Shown: positions 10,301-21,494, counted from the first letter of the stretch. The stretch: 64,000 nt of DNA from Cytidiella melzeri (GCA_022592445.1 JABYQR010000150.1:1-64000), one strand, 5' to 3'. Made by a program: numbers and translations. The notes: a model not told the origin generated them from the sequence alone.

Positions 10301-12059
10301 AAAAACAACTTGAACTTGAGGACAACCCTCACATAGAACCAATGGAAATCGACAAGCCTGACCGTACTGGTCCAAGGCGTTCCAACAGAACTCCTTAACT
10401 ATCGCGTAAAGCTCGTGGTCTAAACTACGACGAAGTAGACACTAACATTGCTTTCTACTTAACTGAGTTTAACGCTTACTATGCTGAGGACGTTGGTGAC
10501 CCTGTCACTTTCAAAGATGTACTTAATCACCCTCTTAAAGACAATTGGTTTAAGTCTATGAAACTTGAGGTTGATACACTAGAACAACTCGGCACTTGGG
10601 AATACTGTATCCCGCCGCCAAATGCCAACATTACTGGTTCTCGCTTTGTCTACAAGACTAAGTACGAACATGGTAAAGTTACTAAACTCAAGTCAAGACT
10701 TGTTGCACAAGGATACTGTCAGCGCAATGGTATTGATTACTATGCAAACAACTTGTTCGCTCCAGTTGCGCGCATGAGTTCTATGCAACTCATACTTCAC
10801 TTGCGGCTTCACTACACTTTGAGATTAACCAACTTGATGTTAAGTCCGCTTACTTATACAGTAAAATTTATCTTTGTCCGCCGCCTGGCGATCTACTGCC
10901 CAACTTGCCTAAGGGCTGGGTACTTAAACTACACTGAACTATCTATGGCCTTGGACAAGCTGGACGTTGCTGGTACAAGGTACTATGCGATATACTTTTC
11001 CAACTCGGACTTCAGCGTTCAGACTACGATAACGCTGTCTTCTACCTTTACAGGGGAGACAAACTAATACTTATACTTGCTGTTCATGTCGACGATATTA
11101 CTCTTTGTACTATTACTTCTGTCGTCGCTGAACAATTTGAGATAGCACTTAGACAACATGTCGAGGTAACAAACGGTGGCACTATCCACTGGATGCTTGG
11201 CATGGAGATTGATTACGACAAAGCCTCTGGTGTTATCAAGCTTTGTCAACGCAATTATATTCAAACTATACTGAAACAAAACAACTTTGACCACGATTAT
11301 ACACACCGTACGCCTATGATACACGAGCACAACTTAGCCCCCCGTGACTCGAAAGAACCTTGTCAGGATGCTGATGCTATTAAACAATACATGTCTCTAG
11401 TCAGTGGTTTACAATACGTTGCTGACTGTACTCGACCAGACGTTGCATACTGCACTGGTCAACTTCCACGATACTTAGCTGACCCTTCTAAGGAACACTT
11501 TGCTGCAGCTGAACAGTGTTACCAATACTTGAAGGGAACGTGCAATTACTGGCTTGTCCTAGGAAACCAAGCAACTACTACTAATAGTTCACTTGTCGGA
11601 TACGCTGATTCTGACGGAATGACTACATACGGCAATAAACCAATAATGGGCTATACTTTCACATACAACGACTCGCTTATCTCTTGGTCAAGTAAGCGCG
11701 GTTCACTTGTAACTTTATCAGTCACCGAAGCCGAACTGTACGCACTCGCTCATGCGTCCACAGAGGCCATCTATTTGAAGAGCCTCATAGATGAAATACT
11801 TAACTGCACTATGGACCCTGTCAAGCTGTACACTGACAGTGCGACAACTCTTGCAATTGTTCGTTCCCCCGAGGAACAACACTCTCAACGTACTAAACAC
11901 TTTAACATTCGCAAGAACTTCATCAGCAATTGTGTAACTAAAGGGTACATCACTGTGCACCACGTACCTTCTGCCGATCAACGTGCTGATACTCTTACTA
12001 AAGCACTACCTCTCGAAAAACTCAAGCACTTCAATGAACTACTTCATGTTCAGGCTTGA
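7333..12059 (+). pseudogene. gag-pol: Copia gag-pol polyprotein, copy 1 (disrupted)
   Basis: The start is the ATG at 7333. Domains in order: Pro-rich N-terminus; copia-type gag (about 7860-8460); CCHC knuckle CYNCNETGHTTPTC (about 8665); protease with DTG (about 9000); H-H-C-C pre-integrase finger (about 9390-9520); integrase core; RT with VDD (AVHVDD, about 11080); and RNase H with ADSD, TEAE and YTDSAT motifs. Breaks: TAA at 10396-10398 (CAA in copy 2), a frame change near 10797, and TGA at about 10936 in the downstream frame. The first integrase catalytic Asp reads HINIFG instead of HIDVFG as in copy 2, so this copy's integrase should be inactive. The C-terminal RT/RNase H frame is open from 11193 to 12059. 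Copy 1 cannot make a full polyprotein, and its recent insertion implies help in trans. Confidence 0.9.
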
Positions 12060-12066
12060 AGGGGAG
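12058..12066 (+). other. Polypurine tract, copia copy 1
   Basis: GAAGGGGAG lies immediately before the 3' LTR and overlaps the pol stop codon. It is the plus-strand priming site of LTR retrotransposons. Confidence 0.85.
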
Positions 12067-12227
12067 TGTTTAACTATTCTGTCTTCGTACTTAGCGCCGT
12101 AGTTACCGTATATAAGACTTACTTTGATCAATGCACTGCTATCGCTTTTGATCCCCAACTCCCACTGTGTGATCCATCTCAATCTTGCTCTCTCAACGCT
12201 TTCCTCTACTTGCATAGCCTTCTAACA
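12067..12227 (+). repeat. 3' LTR, copia copy 1
   Basis: 161 bp, identical to the 5' LTR except that it lacks one 9-bp unit (GCGCTTAGC). Confidence 0.93.
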
Positions 12228-12324
12228 ATAACTTTGATGTACCGTCGCCCACCCTTCCTCCTCCTCATGCCTCTTGTCTCCTTACTTCTTTCTCTCTCTT
12301 TTTTCTCTTTCTCTTCGTGCTTAT

Positions 12325-14104
12325 ATGTCCTGTCGTAGGACTACCGTGCATACCCCATCAGATGACTCTGATGACTCGGACGACGAGTGGGAATCAGTTG
12401 GCGATGTGAGCGAGTGGGCTGACAATAGCATGACACTCACGTTGTATCCATGGGACATGGAGCCCATCCAACGACCCAGAGGTACGTGGACGCATTTACC
12501 CTAGTATTTTTTTCTGATTATCGATTGTATTATCCACGACGAGCAGCTGAGACCCCTTCGCCATCGCGTTTGCCGTCATCTCCCACAACGCCGCCTCGCG
12601 TGCCTGACTCTTCACCAACGCCGACCTCTCGGCGCCGCCCATCTGCTACCACTTTAAGTGGTATCTCATGGCTATCACACGGTATCCAGACAGTGCAACT
12701 CCAGTCCGCGGGTGTGCAGGTAGACCGAAAAGACTTTATATTGTCACTGATGCCGCTATCCGAGGCTGAGCTAGCCCACGAACTATTGAGCTCTGCATCG
12801 CCATCTCCAGCTTCGGCTGCCTCACACACGTATACGGCTGCCTCACGACGCGCTGCACCCTCAACCTTACGCAACACCCATTCTTCACCATCGCCGCCTT
12901 TAAGCGCGGCTAGCTCATCACATACTCCCCCATCAAGTCTCACACACCATACATCTGGACCCACCGCTTCCTCCAACAATCTCTTCTATCGATCACATTT
13001 CCCCGTGCCTCAGGATGCCGCCGGGGCGGTGTCATCGCCGCACCGATCACCAAGCCGGCGATCGGCGAAAACTATGCACGGGCGTTCATCTAGCCCGTCT
13101 CCTTCGCGACCCGGTTCTGTCCGTCCCCTCCTTATATATACCCCTTCTGACCTCAGGACTCCCCAACCGTCTCTCCCCCGCTCTCCCACTCACTCTCCCC
13201 CTCATTCTCCTTCGCACTCTCTTCCCCATTCCCTCCGTTGTTCACCTTCTGTCCCCAATATCAATGTGTCCCCTCCGTTGTCATCTCTGTCTGCGTCGTT
13301 GTCATCCGTAGTCTTGTCATCGTTGTCTTCTGCTTCCCCATCGCCGTCTCCCTCGTTTCCCTTCCTCAACAATTTATGTCCTGTCTCCGCTATGGGTCCC
13401 GTTGGTTCACCTGTGGCAGCTTTGCCGTCGTCCAGCTTAGGTATTGATGGTTAGTCAGTCCTTGCATCGCTTATTCGGGGATTAATCGTTGCATATCTCT
13501 AGTGTCCCTTATGCCGGAGATCTATGTTGTGTCCTGGGGTTGGTCACCGGGTGTATATTTCTCAAGGTGAGTGGTACCTTTGTTGTGCCGAACATAATGT
13601 CTCAAACATCCGTAGATCTTCTGCTGAGCTGCACTGGCGTGATTGTCCTATGGCCGTAGTTGAGGTGTTCGAGGACGAGGACGACGCGCTGGTGGCTTGG
13701 GATAACATCCTGACTGACGTTACCTATTGTCGCTTACCTCGTCGAGGGCCAGGTCCAGATAGACGTGTGCATGAGCGTTTGGCGATCGTGCGCCCTTGTG
13801 TCTATCCTTATCTGTTCGGTGAAGATGGTGTTCGCAGGCGCTATATTGTGGTCTTTCGAGGATTGGAACCCGGTGTATATTCGTCATGGTGAGTGGCAGG
13901 TGGCGTATAGTTCAATGGCCGCAGTGCTGATGAGGTGTAAGGCTGGTTGCTGGCCCTCATGTCATCGGGATCCCGGGTGCTGTTTGGCAGGGGTATTCAA
14001 CACGCCCTATTGCTGAAAGTGTTTACGCTCGCGCGAAGGAGGATGGGATAGTGCACGCGCTGACTTTGTTATTCCCTATGCCGATCTCTTGTCTTCAGTT
14101 GTAG
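12325..14104 (+). CDS. Protein with two RNase H1 hybrid-binding-like domains, KDZ cargo
   Basis: Five exons fit one frame: about 12325-12481, 12547-13440, 13503-13566, 13616-13888, 13942-14104. The acidic N-terminus (DDSDDSDDEWES) is followed by some 300 residues rich in Ser, Pro and His. Near the C-terminus are two copies of a small domain with the signature YVVSWGWSPGVY and YIVVFRGLEPGVY. The second continues into V-IGIPGAVW and GYSTRPIAESVYARAKE. This pattern matches the N-terminal hybrid-binding domain of RNase H1, also called viroplasmin-like, which binds RNA:DNA hybrids or dsRNA. Each domain is cut by a GTGAGT intron directly after its PGVYxS motif, so the domain was duplicated with its intron. 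No RNase H catalytic domain follows. The gene is divergent from the coiled-coil gene at 6403. The last acceptor (AAG at 13941) is the weakest splice call. Confidence 0.65.
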
Positions 14105-15258
14105 TCTTGCTGTTGTTGTGTCTGTCCCTATGCCTATATGTTGGTTTTTTTGTTTTGAATGACAATTGATTTGCGCACTATTCTTTGCTTGCAAATGGGT
14201 CTAACCCTAACCTCAATGTATCTAAATGTGGTAATTTTGTGGCCAAAGCAGTAAGATTGTTGTCCCTATGTAGTGGAGACGAGGGAAGGCGAAGAGCCAA
14301 CAGTCCTTGTAGTGTTTCACTGTGTTCATCGACTCAAGAATACATCATGTAGGTCTTCAATGTCGGTTATGATACAGAGAGCTTGCCTTGCACGTCCTGT
14401 GCAATATCAGTTGAGGCGAGAGCGGTAGGATACTTGGATTCATGAAGTCGGGATTCGCGTTGTGAACGTCAGGTAATAAAGCAATTGCTATACCCTGTAT
14501 AGTCTTCTCATTTAGCGTATAGTTCTGCATAATGCTTACAGTAGCGTGGCTGACAACCATCAAAGAGACTGTAGCATGGTGAGGACACCCAGTGGAAGTT
14601 TGTTGTATGTGACGGCACATACACCTGAGACCACAGTGTTTCGCACAGCTGAAAAATCACTACAGATATCTATACTTCAGACTGTCCCACGTACTATACA
14701 AGCCACTATATTACCGTAGCACGTACTATACAAGCCACTATATTACCGTAGCATGTACTGCACAAGCCGTTATGTTACAGTCGCACGTACTGTAATTGAC
14801 CGGAAGAAAATGATGAAACGCGCGAGCTGAGCAGGTGCTTAGTGCTCTGCACATTCTCCCTCTCCATGTCTACTACCACACGCCATCTCAAATAGTCGGC
14901 TCTCTTTCATTCATTCTAGTGTTCTCCGACTTTCACAGTACGTATTCCTCTTTTATGAAGCTTTGTTTGAGTTTTTTCAGCGCACACGACGTGTGTCGGA
15001 TGGTTGCATACAGCGACCGTTCGACAGCGACAGCGCAGGTTTCGACGCGTTCCAACACGTATTCTGCAGCGTACATGATATGTACACTGTATTCTTGATA
15101 CTGAGCACCGCGAAGCGTCAACGCTGAACCTAACCAGGTACTACGACGACTAACCCGTTGCGTATGTGTCACTATTTTTTCCCCTTCACGGTTGCGCCTC
15201 CCTTTTTTTCTGAGAAGTTCTCGACGCTCACTCAAACTTTCAGCGCGACTCTACCGCT
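14105..15258. other. Non-coding interval upstream of TET/JBP gene
   Basis: No convincing gene is seen; open frames of 80-100 codons here show no family features. It contains a 32-bp tandem repeat array (14688-14795) and, close to the TET/JBP start, pyrimidine-rich tracts (TTTTTTCCCC near 15174; CCTCCCTTTTTTTCT near 15200) typical of fungal promoters. Confidence 0.5.
14688..14795 (+). repeat. 32-bp tandem repeats
   Basis: Two perfect 32-bp units (14688-14719, 14720-14751) begin CACGTACTATACAAGCC. A diverged third follows (14752-14783), then a partial fourth. Each carries CACGTAC or CATGTAC. They lie about 460 bp before the proposed TET/JBP start, so they may be promoter elements. Confidence 0.85.
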
Positions 15259-16790
15259 ATGGGCCATGCTAGGGTGGTCAGTACTTGGTCATCTACGTCG
15301 AGCTCTCGCAATAACCTTAATATTTCCCCAGACGCGCTCAGGCGCAGTTTTTTCGCCGTACCAACCAGCAGCTCGCAAGATGCGATTGATATCGGCTGCT
15401 CCCCAATGTTTGGGTGAAGGATGCGGTGGAAATTGAGGTACAGAGAGACAAGCAATGCACGGATGATGCAGAAGGCTGGCCGCTCGATTATTCCCCTTCC
15501 ACATCCCCCCTGTCTTCACCTTCCCCTTGCCGCCCAGCTCAAGGCCCTCCTCCCCGTCCATTACCGCATGTATTGGCGAAGAAGTGGGCGCGCCGGCTGA
15601 GAACGTCCCCACAACACAGCTTGTACCCGCAAGCAAGTCGGATTCTCTAAACATCGTGCGAAGAAGCGTGCAGAGCAATCGCAGAACAAGCTGCATGGGA
15701 AGGTACGCTCCAGCCAGTCCAAACGGTATCAATATTTTCCGCCATCAAGAACTCGTTCAACGTTTGGAAACTACCTGTGACTTTGACGGGGTTATCGGAC
15801 GAAGGTTTCCCGTGGATGCCAAGCACCGGTCTCTTCAAGATTACATTGACGAGGGGTACAGCGTTGTCGCATGGTCCGGAAAGTACGTACTTCAATTCTG
15901 TCATGCATATTGTACTTCTCTACGAGGGCCGGTCAAAGAACTTGGCGGAAGTCAGCTGCACCACGCGAAACGTCGTCTGCGATTCACGAAGAAGAGAGAC
16001 CGGCGCGGTTGGTTCTTGACCATTGCGACGGGGCTGTCATATGGCGGTGGTCAGACGGTGCGTGTTGCCACGCACTTTGTAGCCTCGGCTCACTATCTAC
16101 ACAGAAACCCGGTCTCCTTCGCCATTCAAAACATAATCAGAAGGTGCTGCAGGAGCTGCTGAATAACCCTAATGTGCGACGGGTGCTCGGATACGGTAAC
16201 AGTGAGTTTCCTAATACATTGAATGGTCTCTGGCTTACATTATATAGGTGCATTCCTGTTTTATTTTCCGAAGATATACGCGGAATACGCCAATAACATG
16301 GACGGCTTCTGGACCACCACAGAGCTTTCAACGTCCCATACAGAATTGGTCTTGCCGGGCGTCATTCAACTTCGGCCCTAACGCAGTGACTTTCCCTCAT
16401 GTAGACTCTGGTAACAAAGCTAATGGGCTTTGTCTGATCTTCTGTACTGGAAACTTCGATGCTACTAAAGGAGGCCACCTCGTGTTTCAGCAGTTGAAGA
16501 TTGTAGTGGAGTTTCCGCCTGGCTGCTTAGCACTCATTCCCTCCGCAACGATGATGCACGGCAACACATCGATTCAACCTGGAGAACAGAGGCAGTCGTT
16601 CACTCAATACGCTGCAGGCGGCCTGTTTCGTTGGGTACAATACGGTTTCCAGTCGTGGAAGGAGTTGGCAAAAGATGAGGACCGCCTTGCTCGGGAGATG
16701 GACCGGCGCGATACCAGATGGGCGGAAGCAGTGGGAGGATTTTCAACCTTGTCATCGTTGCATGACGATCGCGCACCTTTCTTGGTCTGA
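15259..16790 (+). CDS. TET/JBP-type 2-oxoglutarate/Fe(II) dioxygenase, KDZ cargo, possibly frame-damaged
   Basis: The catalytic core is clear. It has RRGWFL, GLSYGGGQTKPG, an iron-binding HVD (16398-16406), then GGHLVFQQLKIVVEFPPG, a distal His (MMHGNT, 16557-16559) and the 2-oxoglutarate-binding Arg of GEQRQSFTQYAAGGLFRW (16590-16592). This is the pattern of fungal TET/JBP proteins, which oxidise 5-methylcytosine or thymine in DNA. A likely start is ATG 15259. Introns are seen at about 15414-15471, after GGGQT near 16045, and after GYGN near 16200-16247. Compared with the family as I remember it, the frame seems to switch near 15790, 15890-15905, 15990 and 16305 without obvious introns. So the N-terminal half may carry small indels (a young pseudogene) or unrecognised introns. 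All core catalytic residues are kept. It lies 170 bp before the transposase gene, same strand. Confidence 0.8.
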
Positions 16791-16961
16791 TTTTGTGTAT
16801 ACTCTAGCAGGTAGTTTATGTCCTTGTACACTAAGCGCTTTAATAAATACTGCATGCATGTGATCTTGTTGACAGATCTACAGTCTGCGTGAGAAAATCC
16901 CATTCAGGCGTTAACACGTTTACACGCGCTTGCCTCGTTTATCCATCTCACCCCATGTACG

Positions 16962-19900
16962 ATGTCTAAGAGGAGGAAGACCAAGAAGATTGAATTGTAC
17001 GACCACAGCAAGGAGCAGGCCAAAGCAACAGCAAGCACAATCGACGTTGCCGGTTCAAATTGGTGTGTACGCATCACGAAGAGAGTGGTTGTTGCGAAGG
17101 TCAACACTCCCTCCTGACCTGACTGAGTCTTCTCATACTTCACCAGACCCTCCTTGTCATGGATGGCCTGACTAGCCCTTAATTTTCGCAATTTACCTCT
17201 TGTTTTTATCTATAAAACTCCGGGCTGCAGCGCAGTTGCAACCTTTCCTACATAAACTCTTTCGCACGTCTATTAAGCGCCCGTATCACGTGGCTTAGAC
17301 GCTCCACACGGTCACATTACTTGCTACTACGTCACACTGGCATGTGACTTAGCTTAAGTAACATCACATGGCTACAACCATATGGCTCAGCCCATAGCTA
17401 GGGTTTGACGTCATAGATACTGTCCACATGGGCTCCTTATTGTTCTTTCCTTATTGTTCTCTTTATGGAAGGATGTTCTCACAGGTGTGGGAATGGAATA
17501 CAATAGTTGGTCTCCTTTTAGATAGATTCTCTCACGGGTAGATCCTACTCAGCAGATCACGGAGGAGGACGTCGGAATAATTGTCGTCGCTACGACTCGC
17601 AAGAGGCGCTACATTAACTCGGTGAGGTACCGCCCATGCGACTTACTTCTGCTGTCCGCTCATTGCCTATATAGGACGCACCCCTTCTTACATGGCTGGA
17701 ATACCGGGACTCGTATCTGCAAGAAATGTTTCGAAGAAAAGGGCGAGGCTCTCAGCAACACTGTGTGTGCTGTGCACGCTGCGGAAAAGGCGGCGCCGTT
17801 TTCCGATGTCAAGATTGTTTTGGTGATGGCCTATTTTGTAAGAATTGCTGCGTTGACACGCATGCGAGCTCCCCTCTGCATAGAATGCAGGTACGTCATA
17901 TGCTTTCGCGGCCGGAATTCTCTGCTTACGTGCAACTCAGGAGTGGACCGGCCACTTTTTCCGCAAGATATCTCTTCGTGAGCTTGGCCTCGTAGCTCAC
18001 CTGGGCGAACACACAGCTGAGGCTACGTGCATCATGCCTCGACGGAAGACGCTGGTTGTCTTACACGTCAATGGAATACACCGAGTCGTGGTAGATTTCT
18101 GTGGCTGTCGGAATGACGTCGACGCCTATCGGCAACTTCTTCGAGCGTCGTGGTATCCGGCCACACCGTTGCAGCCTGAAACCTGCGCAACATTCGAGCT
18201 TTTGGAACTCTTTCACACGATGAACTTACAGGGTAATCTCACGGTGTACGATCTTTTTAAATCATTGGAGATGTTGACGGATGGGTGGAACTTGCTGGAT
18301 CTGCCCGTAAGTGACCCATTCTTTTTGTGACAGCTATTAATTTGCTTATGCGCTTCTAGGATCGACAATTAGCGTTCACGAACATGGTCCGGGAATGGCG
18401 AAACCTCCTGATGTTGATGCGCGCAGGCCGAGGCTACAAATCGGAAGAAATCGAGAAGACGCAGCCGGGAGAGCTCGCTGTGCAGTGCCGAGCATGCCCC
18501 CATCCGGGCATAAACCTACCAGAAAACTTTGAAGATGTTCCCGACCACCTCCGCTATCTCTATTGGCAGACAATAGCCGTAGATTGCAACTTTCGCCTCA
18601 AGAATCGTCATCGGTCAAGCAGTGCAATCGACGTCTGCTTGTCCCCTGGGTGGGCTTATTTTGTGGAGCATCAAGGATACCTAAGTCACGTCAAGCGGTT
18701 CGCAACTCAGGAAGAGGTAAGTGGCTACGCGTAGTACACCGCAAGCTAATCAATAATATGCACTATCCAGATGAGTACGTGCGCTGGGTTTCAAGCAATG
18801 TTGCTTGCGAACTTGAAGAAAGCGAAGGGTCTCAACGCAACGGGTGTGGTCGGCGTCGCTTGCAGTCGGCACGAGCACTGGAGGCCAAATGGTATGGGGG
18901 ATTTGCAACGCGGTGAAAGGTATGTCAGTATTGCATCCTTTGTACCTAAAGTATTGACGCATGGACAGACAGTGCAACGTTGACTATGTGCTACTCGCAG
19001 CCCTCGTTGGCGTCTCTCTTCATATGCTGATCACGTACGACATCGCGTGTCAGTATTTCAAGCTCTTTTGGTCCCGGATGCTCAACTTCCCACCCGCCAT
19101 GCAGCTCGGTATACCTGACGCAGGGCACATCACCGCTAAAGTCCCCAAAGGTCATATTCGTGCCCACGAGGATTCGTGCCAAGGGCCGTTTTCATTGAAC
19201 TACACCGACGGTGCGGCGGACACCGATGGCGAGGGCATCGAACGTCTCTGGTCCTGGCTCAACAAGGCAGCGCCAAGCGGGAAAGAAATGACTCAGGCTT
19301 CACGCCACGAGTTGTTAGACGACTTCTGCGGCTACTCCAATTGGAAGAAGACGCTCGGCCTGTCCAACCTCCTCGCACGTCGCATGCTGGATGCCATCAA
19401 GGAAGCTAAAACCCACCGGGAAGAATCGCGAGCTTTCGACGCTCGACTGCGAGAGCAAGTCCCGGATGCGGTGGAGCATTGGGAGCAAATGATGGACGAG
19501 TGGAAGGCTGATTCTCGTCGGCCCTGTCCATACGTCTCCGCTCAGGATAGTAAGTCATTGTGTACCTGCTCATTAATACCTGACTGACAAAGTATCCCAG
19601 GAATCACATTGAACGACGTACGCCTTGCCGTTTTGCGAGAGGACGAGCGGGACATGAGGGCCCGCGGCTTAATCTTGGACGCAACACCCGGCGCGTTTCT
19701 CTGCCTTGGAATTGAGATCGAAACAATGCAGTAAGTTGCCGCTGTTACTATGTACTTGCAGCCCGCTGATGTCTTTACTTTAAGGATGGCTCTACAGGCC
19801 GACATTGCCAACATCCCCTTCGGTAATGTGCTTACCGAGCTCAGCAGAGACGAGCGTCGTCGGGCGATTCGTCGGAAGATTATGGATTTTCGGCGCAAGC

Positions 19901-21260
19901 AGCAAACACAAATGCCTGGATTATACGTGCATGTTAGGTTCTCACCCGATGGCTCTGTCGATGACAATGTGGCACAGCAGCCCGAGGACATTCCGCTATA
20001 CATGCCATCCGCCGCCGCTATTCGCGCCTTCAGAGCAAACACCTGTGAGGCCAGGCTTCTCCAAATCGAGGAACAGCTTCGCAGCTCGCAAGCCGACGAG
20101 GCACTAAACGACTTGCGTCGTCACCTTCGGACACGCACCTTCGCCAACAGATACAAGATCAAGAATTTTGTTGGTCAGGCTGCCAACACTCGAGGACGCC
20201 AATGGCTTGCAGCAATCGATAAGCGTGCACTTGCTGCTGCGAAGCGATATCGACATGCACGAGCTGCCCTTTTGGAGCTGCGTGGCCCAGGCGATTGGGA
20301 AAAGACCCTGCGAGTACTCAAAGACGATGACGTTCGCTCGCTGAACGAACGAGTCCTCACCGAACAGGAGAAGATCGACCGCGCCAATTTACGACGGGAG
20401 GCTGGCATGCCCATTGAAGGTATACTCGGTCGTGCTTACGAAAGTGGTGCACCTATTGGTGAAGGTCGTCGTACCTTCTCTTGGATTTGGCTGACACCAG
20501 GCGGCCGCGAAGATTTTGACAACCCGGGGGTTGAAGAAGACCTCGGTGACCCCATTGTCCAAGAGAGTGAGTCTGTTTGACAACAGAGCGGCCAGCTAAT
20601 TAAGCATGCCCACTAGGTCTTCGGATAGAATGGGCGAAATCAAACGCGCGAGCTACTCGGTGGTGGGAGGCCGTCAACCTCCTCCACGAGGAAATGCGCC
20701 GTGCGGTGGCGTTTTGCCATTCAAGAAGTCAATGGTGGATGGATCGAGCCGCGAACCTCGAGGACGACATGCCCGCAGATGTACGCGAAGGCCTCTGTGC
20801 CTATGCGTTCATGAAAGCCGACGCCGAGACCCAAATGGGTATACGATGGGCCAACCAGTGGGAGCCGTTACAACACAGGGCCCTTGAATTCATGCAGCAA
20901 TACCCCATGTATGCTCAAGAAAATCCTGCTGATGAAGGCCCTGCTGCTCTCGCTCCCCCTCCCGCTCCCGCTCCTGCACCTGCCCGTGCTCTCGATCCTG
21001 CTCCCGCTCCTGCTCCTGCTCCCGCACCCGCACCCGCTCCCGCACCCGCACCAGCACCCGCTCCCGCTCCCGCTGCCGCACCTGCTCCCCCTCCCGCACC
21101 CGCTCCTGCTCCCGCCCGTGCTCTCGACCCTGTTCCCGCTCCCGACCCCGTACCAGACCCGGAACAATTGCCTGGAGAAGATCTCGTCCCCGGCCGTGTG
21201 CATCCTCTTACTATTGAACTGACCCTGGATGACGACAATCTATACGCCGACGATTATTGA
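16962..21260 (+). CDS. KDZ transposase with CxC2 zinc cluster
   Basis: From 17675 onward the gene is open through all exons: 17675-17890, 17941-18306, 18360-18716, 18771-18919, 18969-19549, 19601-19730, 19785-20566, 20617-21260; an exon ending at 17621 precedes them. The CxC2 cluster (CVCCARCGKGGAVFRCQDC, CKNCCVDTH) is followed by WTGHFFRKISLRELGL and VNGIHRVVVDFCGC. Then comes the RNase H-fold core typical of KDZ: MSTCAGFQAM, HEHWRPNGMGDLQRGER, LITYDIACQYF, VPKGHIRAHEDSC, and GEGIERLWSWLN with its catalytic-type Glu. An Ala/Pro dipeptide tail precedes an acidic end (DDDNLYADDY). The proposed first exon (MSKRRKTKK, ATG 16962) is separated by an odd 340-bp block and is the least certain part. 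No stop or frameshift is seen from 17545 to 21260, in contrast to its neighbours, so the element may be recently active. Confidence 0.88.
17190..17540. other. Non-coding block inside 5' part of transposase gene
   Basis: About 340 bp without coding character lie between the proposed first exon and the exon ending at 17621. The block has a TATA-like TCTATAAAACT (about 17209) and repeated CACGTGGCTT, CACATGGCT and CATATGGCT words (17285-17395). It may be a long intron, the real transposase promoter, or a small insertion such as a solo LTR. I cannot decide between these. Confidence 0.45.
20942..21154 (+). repeat. Ala-Pro dipeptide-coding repeat
   Basis: An array of GCTCCC/GCACCC/GCTCCT hexamers encodes repeated Ala-Pro within the transposase C-terminus, interrupted by two copies of an ARALDP motif. 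Both strands show long open frames here for compositional reasons only. Confidence 0.9.
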
Positions 21261-21494
21261 ACTCGCCGGCTGCCGCTATACCGCCTGTAGTATTCATATT
21301 GCATTTTCAGCTTGGAGGCATTTGTACCGTTTTTAGATAGCATTGGATCTCAAATCTGTACTGCTTTGGAATGTATTTCTTTTGCTGTAGCCAACTGTAA
21401 TATCTGTTTTTTATAATTGAATTGTACTAGCAAGCTTTTCTTAAAAGCAGCTAGTAGCAGCTTTTCTTAAAGGATGGCGCCTGAGCTACTAGTG
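21261..21494. repeat. KDZ right subterminal repeats
   Basis: AT-rich 3' region after the transposase stop. GCTTTTCTT occurs at 21434 and 21460, with a third copy at 21494-21502 inside the terminal repeat. CTAGTAG or its complement occurs at 21451, 21486 and 21519. The same words occur at the left end, so they are candidate transposase-binding sites. Confidence 0.65.

Larger units (their letters stand above)
7095..12227 (+). mobile_element. Ty1/copia retrotransposon, copy 1 (5.13 kb)
   Basis: TG...CA LTRs at 7095-7264 and 12067-12227 are identical except for a 9-bp tandem indel (GCGCTTAGC). The flanking 5-mers are ATATC (7090-7094) and ATAAC (12228-12232), a duplication with one mismatch. A primer-binding site at 7265 and a polypurine tract at 12058-12066 are present. 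Order gag-protease-integrase-RT-RNase H identifies the copia superfamily. LTR identity makes this the youngest insertion on the left side of the window. Confidence 0.93.

Noticed and set aside
14688..14795. Tandem repeats as a CRISPR-like array
   Set aside because: Units are contiguous without spacers, and the genome is eukaryotic.
20868..21238. Long minus-strand frames opposite the Ala-Pro repeat
   Set aside because: They are shadows of a GC-rich hexamer repeat in the transposase and contain only Gly/Ala/Arg or Ser/Cys low-complexity text.
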